A stretch of DNA of 64,000 nucleotides from KK5 sp034043675 (GTDB lineage: Bacteria; Pseudomonadota; Gammaproteobacteria; Burkholderiales; Burkholderiaceae_C): positions 186,001-250,000 of the forward strand of contig NZ_JAXCLA010000006.1 in NCBI RefSeq assembly GCF_034043675.1, given 5' to 3'. Within the stretch, counting starts at the first letter, position 1. Every line of letters begins with the position of its first letter. The notes beneath the pieces were generated by a model. It ran no database searches, was not told the origin of the DNA, and saw only the letters and a list, made by a program, of their open reading frames with translations. This document shows positions 25,533 through 35,200 of the stretch, piece by piece. The position numbers were made by a program, and so were the translations under genes.

Positions 25533-26492
25533 TCAGGCCTGAGAGCGAGCGCGCCAGGCGCTGGGGCTGCTGCCCATCACGCGCTTGAACGCGTGACTGA
25601 AGGCCGAGTCGGAGTCGTAGCCGAGCGAGACGGCCACCGTGGCGACGGAGCTGCCGCCCTCGCGCAGCGCGCGTGCCGCCTGCAGCATGCGCAGGCGCAT
25701 CAGGTAGTCGAGCGGTGGCAGGCCCACCAGCGACTTGAAGCGCGCGGCGAAGCCCGAGCGCGACATCGCGGCGAGCCCGGCCAGCTCCGCGAGGGTCCAG
25801 CGCGCGGCCGGATCGCCATGCAGCCGCGCGACGACCGGGCCGATCTGCCGGTCGGCCAGGGCCGCGATCCAGCCGGTGCCCTGCCCGTCTTGCGACGCGA
25901 GATGCGTGCGCAGGATCTGCAGCAGCAAGACCTGCGCGAGGTGGCTGCGCATCAGGGTCGTGCCGGCCTTGGCGCCGTTCGACTCCCCGGCCAGTTGCAC
26001 CAGCGCCCAGCGGATGACGGCGGCGGCCTCTGACGTCGCCGCCACGTGCACGACGGGCGGCAGCATGTCCAGCAGCAGCGCGGCATGCGAAGCCTCGAAA
26101 TCGAAGCGGCCGCCGCGCACGGTCACGCCGTCACCGGAGCCCTGGCGGGCACGGCCATCGCGCGCGACGGCGTACAGCTCGCGCGCATCGCGCTCGGGCA
26201 GCGCGAGGTCGCTGGCCAGCACGTAGGGCGCACCGCGCGTCATCAGGAAACAGTCGCCGGTGCGCAGTTGCCGCTCGGGCTCGCCCTCGCGCCGCATCCA
26301 GCAGCCGCCGGACTCCACGGCCAGGAACTTGATCGTCGTCGGCGAGGCCGGAAAGCGTAGGCACCAGGCACCGCCCGCTTCCAGCGACGCCGACAGCGCC
26401 GTGCGCGGCCGCAGCAGCGCCACGACCTGGGACAAGGGATCGTCGTCCGCATCGGCTGGACGATCGAGCAAGGATGCTGGATCAGGCGGCAT
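25533..26492 (-). CDS. AraC family regulator with N-terminal cupin domain
   Basis: A 319-residue regulator. The first ~190 residues form a cupin-like ligand domain (DDPLSQVVALLRPRTALSAS, then VESGGCWMRREGEPERQLRT). The C-terminal 100 residues contain two helix-turn-helix units (WTLAELAGLAAMSRSGFAAR and SVATVAVSLGYDSDSAFSHA, ending FKRVMGSSPSAWR). It is divergent from a short-chain dehydrogenase gene, with 26 bp between the two starts, so it probably controls that gene. AraC genes of this layout often respond to small aldehydes or sugars. Confidence 0.92.
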   Translation of the reverse strand: MPPDPASLLDRPADADDDPLSQVVALLRPRTALSASLEAGGAWCLRFPASPTTIKFLAVESGGCWMRREGEPERQLRTGDCFLMTRGAPYVLASDLALPERDARELYAVARDGRARQGSGDGVTVRGGRFDFEASHAALLLDMLPPVVHVAATSEAAAVIRWALVQLAGESNGAKAGTTLMRSHLAQVLLLQILRTHLASQDGQGTGWIAALADRQIGPVVARLHGDPAARWTLAELAGLAAMSRSGFAARFKSLVGLPPLDYLMRLRMLQAARALREGGSSVATVAVSLGYDSDSAFSHAFKRVMGSSPSAWRARSQA

Positions 26493-26518
26493 GGTCGCGG
26501 GCGGCGTGGAAGGACATC

Positions 26519-27547
26519 ATGAACGCCAGTCTCTCACTCCTCACTGCCACCCGAATGAATCCCCACCAGCATCCCCTTCCCTCCGGCTTCACCGCCACCT
26601 CCACCGCGCAGGAGGTCATGCGCAGCATCGACCTCACGGGCAAGCGCGCCATCGTCACGGGCGGCTACACCGGCCTAGGTCTCGAGACCGTGCAGGCGCT
26701 CGTCGCTGCCGGTGCGCGTGTCGTCGTGCCGGCGCGCAGCCCGGAGAAGGCAAGCGCTGCGCTCGCCGGCCTGCCGGGCATCGAGCACGCCGAACTCGAC
26801 CTGCACGCCCCCGCCTCCATCGCGCGCTTCGCTGACGACTTCGTCGCACGCGGCGAGGCGCTGGACCTGCTGATCCTCAACGCCGGCATCATGGCCACGC
26901 CGCTGCGCCGCGATGGGCGCGGCCACGAGAGCCAGTTCTCCGCCAACCACCTGGGCCATTTCGAGCTGGCCGTGCGCCTGTGGCCCACGCTCGTGCGCGC
27001 CGGCTCGGCCCGCGTCGTGGCACTGAGTTCGCTGGGCCACCGCTTCTCGGCCTTCGACTTCGACGATCCCGACTTCGAACATCGCCCCTACGACAAGTGG
27101 AAGGCCTACGGCCAGTCGAAGACCGCCAACGCGCTGTTCGCCGTGGGCCTGGACCGCCGCGGCGCGCCGCACGGCGTGCGCGCCTTCGCCGTCCATCCCG
27201 GCTCGATCCGCACCGAGCTGGTCCGCGACCTGACGCCGGAGGACTTCGCGGCCTTCGGGCTGCCGGCCGATGGCAAGTACGGCGTGGCGCCACAGGGCCA
27301 GTCCGTCGAGGAAGGCGGCCGCTACAAGAACCTCTCGCAAGGCGCCGCGACCTCGCTGTGGTGCGCGACGAGCCCGCAGCTCGCGGGGCTTGGCGGTCTC
27401 TACTGCGAGAACGGCGACGTCGCTCGCCCCATCCCCGAGGGCGAGGTCTTCGACGGTGGCGTGCGCTCGTGGGCGATCGATCCGGCCCAGGCCGAACGCC
27501 TGTGGTCGCTCAGCGAGCGACTGACCGGCGCGAGCTTGCCCGCCTGA
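26519..27547 (+). CDS. Short-chain dehydrogenase, retinol dehydrogenase-like
   Basis: A 342-residue SDR. The Rossmann motif is TGGYTGLGLE, followed by LLILNAGIMATPL and the catalytic YGQSKTANALFA (Tyr and Lys). It is longer than most SDRs because of an N-terminal extension. The ATG at 26519 has AAGGA six bases upstream; an in-frame ATG at 26555 is an alternative. It is divergent from the AraC gene and meets the convergent hybrid kinase stop with no bases between them. NADPH dependence is likely but not proved. Confidence 0.92.
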   Translation: MNASLSLLTATRMNPHQHPLPSGFTATSTAQEVMRSIDLTGKRAIVTGGYTGLGLETVQALVAAGARVVVPARSPEKASAALAGLPGIEHAELDLHAPASIARFADDFVARGEALDLLILNAGIMATPLRRDGRGHESQFSANHLGHFELAVRLWPTLVRAGSARVVALSSLGHRFSAFDFDDPDFEHRPYDKWKAYGQSKTANALFAVGLDRRGAPHGVRAFAVHPGSIRTELVRDLTPEDFAAFGLPADGKYGVAPQGQSVEEGGRYKNLSQGAATSLWCATSPQLAGLGGLYCENGDVARPIPEGEVFDGGVRSWAIDPAQAERLWSLSERLTGASLPA

Positions 27548-30500
27548 TCACGAGGCCTGTCGCCCATCGCGCCAGCGAACCAGCGTCTCGAACAGGTCCT
27601 TCACCTCGAAGGGCTTGGCGATGTGGTCGTCCATGCCGGCCTGCAGGACCTCCTCGCGGTCGCCCTGCATCGCATTGGCCGTCATCGCGATGACAGGCAG
27701 TCCGTCGAAGCGGCGATCGGCGCGGATCACCCGGGTGGCCTGGTAGCCGTCCATCACGGGCATCTGGCAGTCCATCAGCACCAGGTCGACGCGCACCTGC
27801 TCCAGCGCCGCCAGCGCCTTCTGGCCATCGAGCGCCAGGGTGACCTCGATGCCCACGCGCTGCAGCACGTCGGTCGCCAGCTCGGCGTTGATGTCGTTGT
27901 CCTCGACCAGCAGCACGCGCAGGCCCTGCAGGCGGCTGCGCGCCTCGGCCAGCAGCGCTTCGGGGTCGTCGACCGGCGCCGCGCGCGCCGCCATCTGCCC
28001 CGAGGCCTGCGCCAGCGCGCCCTGCAGCGCGGCGGGCAGCACCGGCTTCAGCAGCACGGTCATCGGCGGCAACTGCTCTTCGGCCAGGCGCTCCAGCAGA
28101 TCCTCGCGGCCGAAGGCCGTCGTCATCAGGATGGCCGTGGGCCGGCCGTCGTGCAGGTGCATCAGCGAGCGCACGCCGTCGATGCCGTCGCGGACGGGCA
28201 TGCGCCAGTCGACCAGCACGATGTCGAAGGGCCGTCCGTTGGCGATCGCCTGCGAGGACTCGCGCAGCGCGCTGTCCACGTCGCCCGCCTTCACGACCTC
28301 GCCGACCCCCAGCTCCTGCGCCATGCCGGCCGCGATCTCGCGCGCCGCGGCGTTGTCGTCGACGATCAGCAGGCGCAGGCCCGCCGGCGTCCAGGCAGTA
28401 TTCGGGAGCGCCAGCGGAGCGTCCGCGGCCGGCAGGGCAAAGCGCAGGCTGAAGGAGAAGGTCGCGCCCTGGCCGGGCGCGCTGTCGAGCTGCAGCTTGC
28501 CGCCCATCAGCTCGATCAGATGGCGGCTGATCGCGAGGCCCAGGCCGGTGCCGCCGTAGCGGCGCGAGGTCGATCCGTCGGCCTGCACGAAGGGACGGAA
28601 CAGGCGCTCGTGCTGCGCCGGGTCGATGCCCACGCCGGTATCGCGTACCGCGAAGCGCAGCAGCACCGAGGCCGCGTCCTGCTCGCACAGCTCGATGGTC
28701 ACGACGACCTCGCCGCGCTCGGTGAACTTCACCGCGTTGGACAGCAGGTTCGTGAGCACCTGCGACAGCCGCAGCGGGTCGCCGATCAGTGCGTCCGGCA
28801 AGCCCGGCGCGGGAGAGAACAGCAGCTCCAGCCCTTTGTCCTGCGCGCGCAGGCCCACCAGGTCGGCCAGGGTGTCGAGCACGCTGGTCAAGGTGAACGG
28901 CGTGTGCTCGATGCCCAGCTTGCCGGCCTCGATCTTCGAGAAGTCGAGCACGTCGTTCAGCACGCCCAGCAGCGAGCGCGCGGCGCGTTCCGCCTTGGCG
29001 ACGTAGTTGTGCTGGCGCTGCGAGAGCCCGCTGCTAAGCGCGAGATGGGCCATGCCGAGGATGGCGTTCATCGGCGTGCGGATCTCGTGGCTCATGTTGG
29101 CGAGGAACTCGCTCTTGGCCGCGTTGGCGGCGTCGGCTGCGGCACGCGCGCGGCGTGCCTCGTCCACCGCGGCCTCGATGCGCAAGGTGCGGCCGCTCGC
29201 GATCAGCAGCGATGCCGCCAGCAGCGAAACGGCCACCAGCCCCGCCACGGCGAAAAGGTCGCTCTGCCCGACCGATGCCGCGGCGCTGCCGTGGGACATC
29301 ACGGGCTCGACGCGCAACTGCCAGGCGCGCCCGGCGAAGTCGATCGGCTCGGTGCGTCCGCCCGGCGTGCTCTCGCCGAGTTCGCAGCCCTCGGGGCCGG
29401 CCAGCCGCCGCGCGGCGCCGGGCGGCGTCGTGTCGACGATGCAGACCCGCACCGTAGCCGGCAGGCGCTTCAGCGTCCGCTCCAGCATGCGGTCCAGGCG
29501 CACCGTGGCCAGTACCACGCCGAAGGCATCGCGCCGGCGCTCGTCGTCGGTGACGGGATCGCCCGCGTACACGGCCTGGTAGGCGACGACACCGAACTGC
29601 TGCTGCGCATCGGTGGCCTGGGTCAGCTTGAAGGCCGGCGTGGCGGCGGGCTCGCCGGTGCGCACCGTCCGCTCGATGGCCACACCGGCAGCACGGATCG
29701 ACGCCGAGTTGAGGCCCAGCCGCGAGCCGCTGCGCTCCGCCGGTTCCATGTAGGTGATCGCATAGACCTCGCCCTTGGGCGGCAGCCGCTGGGTGTTGGA
29801 CTCGTCCCGGTCGAACACGCGGAACTCCGGCAGACCGGTAGTCCGCACCTGCGCCTCGAAGGCGGGAATGTCCTGCAGCTGCACGCGGCGGTTGAAGCCC
29901 AACGACTGGATCTGGCCCGGCCCTTCCAGCCAAGGCGTCATCGCGCGCCGCACGGCATCGCGCGGCGGTGCGGGGCTGGCGGTGAAGACGCTGCGCATCG
30001 CCCCCAGCGCGCGCAGCGGTTCGTGCAGCTCCAGGTTCAGGATCGAGCTGGCGGTGGCCACGTCGCTGTTGAAGGCGATGCGCAAGCGCTCGTCGTCGAC
30101 GCGCTGCACGCCGGCAATCATCCAGCTCAGCAGCCCCGCGGCCACGACGAGCGGCAGGGCCGTATTGATGCGGCGGGACCGCCAGGCGCTGCGCGGCCGG
30201 CCGATCAGCGCCAGCACGACCGGCGCCACGCAGCACAGGCTGGCACCGAGCGTCACCCAGCAGGCCAGCAGGTCGAACCACTCGATCGGGTCGCCGGGCA
30301 GTTGGGCCTCACCGATCAGCGTGATGATCGCGGCGGGCAGCGAGGCCGCAGCAGCAGCGAGCGCGAGCTGCAGCACTTCCAGCGGTTCAGCCAAGGTCAG
30401 CGACGGGCCGGCGCGCCAGCGCAGCAGCACCACGCCCAGCCACCACTGCAACACACAGGCGCCGACGACGATGCCGGCAACGACCGCTTCCGCAGCCGTG

Positions 30501-30715
30501 GCGCCCGCTGCCGCACCGGCCCATGCCGCCAGCGCCACCAGCACCCCGGCCAACCGGCCATGCACCAGCACGGCCGCGAAGCCGAGGCCGCCGATGGTGA
30601 TCGCCAGCATGCTCGCCGTCGGAAACGCGACCCAGCGGTTGAACGCGCCGCAGGCCAGCGCGGCCAAGGTCAGCAGGACCAGTTCACGCCGGCGATGGAT
30701 CGGGGCGTCCTCCAC
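27548..30715 (-). CDS. Hybrid sensor histidine kinase (MASE1-CHASE-HisKA-HATPase-two receivers)
   Basis: A 1,055-residue membrane kinase. Residues ~10-205 form a multi-helix MASE1-like module, ~215-430 a periplasmic CHASE-like sensor (IPAFEAQVRTTGLPEFRVFD), then another membrane helix near 490. His543 in MSHEIRTPMN is the phosphorylated residue. The ATPase domain has NLLSNAVKF, DTGVGID and GGTGLGLAISRH. Two receiver domains follow, with phospho-acceptors Asp836 (LVDWRMPV) and Asp982 (LMDCQMPVMDG). No separate Hpt is present, so a partner is needed. The start is GTG, one base after the stop of the diguanylate cyclase gene, so the two are coupled. Confidence 0.92.
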   Translation of the reverse strand: MEDAPIHRRRELVLLTLAALACGAFNRWVAFPTASMLAITIGGLGFAAVLVHGRLAGVLVALAAWAGAAAGATAAEAVVAGIVVGACVLQWWLGVVLLRWRAGPSLTLAEPLEVLQLALAAAAASLPAAIITLIGEAQLPGDPIEWFDLLACWVTLGASLCCVAPVVLALIGRPRSAWRSRRINTALPLVVAAGLLSWMIAGVQRVDDERLRIAFNSDVATASSILNLELHEPLRALGAMRSVFTASPAPPRDAVRRAMTPWLEGPGQIQSLGFNRRVQLQDIPAFEAQVRTTGLPEFRVFDRDESNTQRLPPKGEVYAITYMEPAERSGSRLGLNSASIRAAGVAIERTVRTGEPAATPAFKLTQATDAQQQFGVVAYQAVYAGDPVTDDERRRDAFGVVLATVRLDRMLERTLKRLPATVRVCIVDTTPPGAARRLAGPEGCELGESTPGGRTEPIDFAGRAWQLRVEPVMSHGSAAASVGQSDLFAVAGLVAVSLLAASLLIASGRTLRIEAAVDEARRARAAADAANAAKSEFLANMSHEIRTPMNAILGMAHLALSSGLSQRQHNYVAKAERAARSLLGVLNDVLDFSKIEAGKLGIEHTPFTLTSVLDTLADLVGLRAQDKGLELLFSPAPGLPDALIGDPLRLSQVLTNLLSNAVKFTERGEVVVTIELCEQDAASVLLRFAVRDTGVGIDPAQHERLFRPFVQADGSTSRRYGGTGLGLAISRHLIELMGGKLQLDSAPGQGATFSFSLRFALPAADAPLALPNTAWTPAGLRLLIVDDNAAAREIAAGMAQELGVGEVVKAGDVDSALRESSQAIANGRPFDIVLVDWRMPVRDGIDGVRSLMHLHDGRPTAILMTTAFGREDLLERLAEEQLPPMTVLLKPVLPAALQGALAQASGQMAARAAPVDDPEALLAEARSRLQGLRVLLVEDNDINAELATDVLQRVGIEVTLALDGQKALAALEQVRVDLVLMDCQMPVMDGYQATRVIRADRRFDGLPVIAMTANAMQGDREEVLQAGMDDHIAKPFEVKDLFETLVRWRDGRQAS

Positions 30716-30716
30716 C

Positions 30717-32216
30717 TCAGCTGACCCGATTGCGCCCGCCTTGCTTGGAGCGGTAGAGCGCCTGGTCGGCGAGGTCGATCAATGCGGCGGGCCCATCCAT
30801 GCCGGGCGCCCACAGGGCCACGCCGAAGCTCATCGTCACCTTCGGCCGGGCCGGCTGGCGCAGGGCGATGCCGACGTGGGTGTCGACCTCGTGCCGCAGC
30901 CGCTCGGCCACCTCGAAGGCCTGCTCCAGCGAGGTGCGCGGCAGCAGGATGCAGAACTCCTCGCCGCCGTAGCGGCCCAGCAGGTCGTCGCCGCGCAGGC
31001 CGCTGTTCAGCGAGCGGACGGAGGCCTGGATGACCCGGTCGCCCAGCGCATGGCCGAACTGGTCGTTGATCGACTTGAAGTGGTCGATGTCGCACATGAT
31101 GCAGCACAGCGGCGTGGCGTCCCGCGTGGCCTCGGCGACGCGCTTGTCCGCCAGGTCCATCAGGGCGCGCCGGTTCAGGCAACCGGTCAGCGGATCGCGC
31201 GTGGCCTGCAGCGTCAGCTCCTCGTTCTTCTGCTCGATCTCGCGCTGCGAGGCGCTCAGGGCCTCCAGCGCCACGCGCAGGCCCTCGGTGCGCTCGTGCA
31301 GCTCGGTCACGTCGGAGAAGGTGGCCAGGCAGCCGCGCACGCGCCCGCGGCCATCGTCGATCGGCGAGCAGTTCATCACCAGGTCGAGGTTCGCACCGTT
31401 CGGGCCCTGCACGCGCAGCGGCAACCCGAGCTGCGGCGCCTTGCTGCGCATGGCCTCGGTCCAGGGCAGTTCGGACTTCGCCGGCAGGCCGTTGACGAGC
31501 CAGTCCAAGGACGAGGCGTTGAGCCCCGTCAGCGCGCCGACGCCGGGCGGCAGCATGTTCTTGAAGGCCCTGTTGGCCAGCATGATGGAGCCCTCGGGGT
31601 CCAGCACCAGCACGCCTTCGCTGAGCGTGTCGAAGGCCGTGCGCACCCGCTCCGGCACGGCGGCGTTCGGGTCCATGTAGCGCATCATCCGCCGCAGGTA
31701 CAGGTGGAAAGCGATGAAGGCGAACACGGTGACGAAGATGATGGCCTGCACCAGCGGATCGCGCAGCCAGTAGCCCAGCGACAGCGGCAGGGCCGGCGCG
31801 AACACCAGCTGCAGCTCGCCCCAGGGCCGCTCGTCCGCGATGATGGGCACGCGGATGTTGTCGAGCGTCGAGGGCTCCGCCGGTGCCAGCGTCCAGCCCT
31901 TGGGGTGGTTGCCGCGCTGGGCCAGCAGGCGCCCGTCGGCCGTGAAGAGCGCGCCGCCCTGCAGCGCGGATTCCGGCGTCATCGCGGAAGCCATCAACGT
32001 GCCGACCTGCTCGGCCCGGCCGGCATTGAGCGCCGTCGTCAGGCGGGTCGCCAGCAGCTGGGCGGTCGCCTCGCGCGCACGCTTGGCCTCGCCGAGCCGG
32101 CTGGGCAGCACGCCGGTCACCACGTCGGCCATCAGCAGCAGGGTCAGCATCAACGAGACGAGCCCGATCGCCACCCGCGAGGCGGGGCTGAGCGAGAAAC
32201 GCAGGCGCGGCATCAT
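30717..32216 (-). CDS. Membrane diguanylate cyclase with PAS and GGEEF domains
   Basis: A 499-residue enzyme that makes cyclic di-GMP. Membrane helix 1 is at ~13-35, a periplasmic sensor region of about 130 residues follows, and a second helix lies near 165-185. A PAS domain (residues ~190-310, FDTLSEGVLVLDPEGSIMLA) and the catalytic domain then follow. The active site GGEEF is at 417-421. The inhibitory I-site RGDD lies exactly five residues before it, so product inhibition is expected. Start ATG overlaps the stop of the giant protein gene as ATGA; a second ATG follows at once. Its role next to an adhesin-like protein is presumably to set the c-di-GMP level that controls attachment. Confidence 0.94.
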   Translation of the reverse strand: MMPRLRFSLSPASRVAIGLVSLMLTLLLMADVVTGVLPSRLGEAKRAREATAQLLATRLTTALNAGRAEQVGTLMASAMTPESALQGGALFTADGRLLAQRGNHPKGWTLAPAEPSTLDNIRVPIIADERPWGELQLVFAPALPLSLGYWLRDPLVQAIIFVTVFAFIAFHLYLRRMMRYMDPNAAVPERVRTAFDTLSEGVLVLDPEGSIMLANRAFKNMLPPGVGALTGLNASSLDWLVNGLPAKSELPWTEAMRSKAPQLGLPLRVQGPNGANLDLVMNCSPIDDGRGRVRGCLATFSDVTELHERTEGLRVALEALSASQREIEQKNEELTLQATRDPLTGCLNRRALMDLADKRVAEATRDATPLCCIMCDIDHFKSINDQFGHALGDRVIQASVRSLNSGLRGDDLLGRYGGEEFCILLPRTSLEQAFEVAERLRHEVDTHVGIALRQPARPKVTMSFGVALWAPGMDGPAALIDLADQALYRSKQGGRNRVS

Positions 32217-35200
32217 GGCGCGCCCTCCTCGGCCAGTTGGGGCTGGCCGGGGCGCTTCGCCGCCGCGGCGTCGTCCGGCGGCGCATCGGGGCCTCGCGGG
32301 CCGGTGGACTCGGGCCCGCTCGACGAGTCGTCATCGGGATCGTCGTCGTCCTGGCTGTCGCGCGCCGCGAGTTCGTCACCCTTCTTCTTCCGCTTGTGCA
32401 GGATCGGCAGCAGGTCATAGGAGCGCCAGGCCGGCGCAGCCATCAGCAGGCTCGTGATCAGCGCGCCGCTGCGGCTGGCCCAGATCAGCAGGCCGGCTGC
32501 CGTGGCCAGGCTGGTCAAGAGCGCGGCGTTCAAGGCGATGTCCGCCTCGCCCTCCGGCAGATCCACCGACGGAGAGGCATGCAGGCCCGACGACCCGCGG
32601 CCCGGATCGTCCTCCGCAGCCAGGGCTGCGAGATAGGCCTGCAAGGGCGTCAGCCGCACGGGGCCCAGTTCGCTCAGGCGCACCGCCGCCGTGCGCGCGT
32701 TGAGTTCGAAGCTGGACAAGCGCAGGCTGCCCGGGCCGCGCCATGAACCGGCATCGCCCGGAGCACTTCCATCGGCCGTTGGCCAGCCATGAGGGGCCCA
32801 GGGCTGAAGCCCGGTCGGGCCGCTGCCGGAGCCGGTGCTATCCGACGGGAGAGAAATTTCGATAGGCACGGAGCTGGGCGTTCCTGTTTCCGGTGCGGGC
32901 TGCTGATGCACGGTGGGCAGCGGCGTCTGCGCGATCGGCGTCTGGGGCGAGCCGGGGCCGACCACGATCTCCAGCGACTGCTGCTGGACGAAAGTGCCGT
33001 CGCTGACCGCGACGGTGACCTGGTAGGTATTGCTGCCGCCGGGCTGGTAGGCCGGCGGCTTCACGAACACGAGCTGGCCGGTCTGCGGGTCGATGCGGAA
33101 CAGGCCCGCATCCGCGCCACCGACGATTCCGTAGCTCAGGCCATCCAGCGATCCATCGGGATCAGTGGCGGCGATGACGGTGACGTCCTGCTGACCGGCC
33201 GTCGTGCCGACCACCGCCGTCGCGCCGCCGCCGTTGCTGTGGATCACCGGCGGGTTGTCGTTGACGTTGAGCACAGCCACGGTCAGGTCCTGGCGCACGG
33301 TCGACTTGCCGTCGCTCACCTGCACCGTCACCGCATAGGTGTTCTGGCCCCGCGAGTCCTGCGGGTGCTCGTAGTCGGGCGGGTTGATGAAGCTCAGCGC
33401 ACCGGTCGCCGGATCGATCGTGAACAGCGCGGCATCCGCGCCGCCGGCGATCGAGAAGACGAGAGACGCGGCCGGCGTGTCCGGGTCGCTCACGGCGATC
33501 GTCGTGACCGGGCGATTGTTTTCGGCCACGGAGACCGAGCCGGGGCTGGTGATGTGCGGGCCGTCGTCGACGGCCATGACGTCGACCGTGATCGTGCTGG
33601 GCGTCGCTGCATAGTGGCCGGCCTGGTCGCGCACGCTGAAGGCGAAGCTCGCGTAGTGCACACCGCTACCGTCGGCCGCCGGGGTGAAGGTGAGTTGGCC
33701 GATGTCGGCTGCGCTGATGACCTGCCCGGCCACGACGGCCGTGCCGCCCAGGCTCAGCACGCCGGCCGCCGGCAAGGTGTCGATGCGCACGGCGCTCAAG
33801 GTGTCGCCGGCCGCGGCGCCGCTGAAGCCGAAGTCGGCGGCGCTGAAGGTGTGCGAGCTGCCTTCGCTGGTGACGACAGTGCCGTTCGTGCCGGTCGGCG
33901 CATCGTCGACCGCGACGACGTTGATGGTGAGCCGCTTCGGCGAGCTGTCGTAGGCGCCGGACGAATCGCGCACGCTGAACGTGAAGCTCGCGTAGCCGGT
34001 GCCGTTGGCATCAGGCGCCGGCGTGAACACCAGATTGCCGATGTCCGCAGCCGCGATGACCTGCCCGGCCGTCACGGCCACGCCCGACAGGGTCAGGCTG
34101 CCCGCGGCGGGCAAGGTGTCGATGCGCACCGCGCCGAGCATGTCGCCCACGTCGACGTCGGTGTAGCCGAAGTCCGCGGCGCTGAAGGTGTAGGCCGTGT
34201 CCTCGTTGGTGCTGACGGTCTTGTCGGTGCCGGACGGGGCGTTGTTGACCGCCGTGACGTTGATCGTCATCGTGCGCGGAGTGGGGTCGACGTCGACGCC
34301 GCCGTTGGCCGTGCCGCCATCGTCCTGCACCTGGAAGGTGAAGCTCGCGTAGACCGCGCCGTTGGCATTGGGCGCGGGCGTGAACTTCAGATTGCCGGCC
34401 GTGATGTCGGCGAGGCTAATCACCTGGCCCGCCGTCACCGCGACGCCGTTCAGGCTCAGGCTGCCGGCACCAGGCACGGTCGTGATCTTCACGGCCAGCA
34501 GCGCATTTCCGTCGGCATCGCCGAAGCCGAAGTCGTCGGCGATGAAGGTGTAGGCCGCGTTCTCGTTGGTCGTCACCGTCTTGCTCGTGCCGCTGGGTGC
34601 ATCGTTGACCGAGGTGACGTTGATGGTGATCGTGCGCGGCGTCGGGTCGGTGTCCACGCCACCATTGGCCGTGCCGCCGTCGTCCTGCAACTGGAAGCCG
34701 AAGCTCGCGTAGCCGGCGCCGTTGGCATTGATCGTGGGCGTGAACTTCAGGTTGCCGGCGACGATGTCTGCTGCGCTGACCATCTGGCCCGCGGTGACGG
34801 CAACGCCGTTCAAGGTCAGGCTACCGGCGCCGGGCACCGTCGTGATCTTGACGGCCAGCAAGGCATTGCCGTCGACGTCGCTGAAGCCGAAGTCGGCCGT
34901 GGTGAAGACGTAGGCCGTGTCCTCGTTGGTCGTGATGGTCTTGCTGGTACCGCTCGGTGCGTCGTTGACGGCGGTGACGTTGACGGTCATCGTGCGCGGC
35001 GTCGGGTCGGTGGCGATGCCGCCGTTCGCTGTGCCGCCGTCATCCTGCACCTGGAACGTGAAGCTGGCGTAACCCGCACCGTTGGCGTTGGCCGCCGGTG
35101 TGAACTTCAAGTTGCCCGCAGCGATGTCCGCCACGCTGACCATCTGGCCGGAGGTCACTGCCACGCCGTTCAGGGTCAGGCTGCCGGCGCCGGGGGCCGT

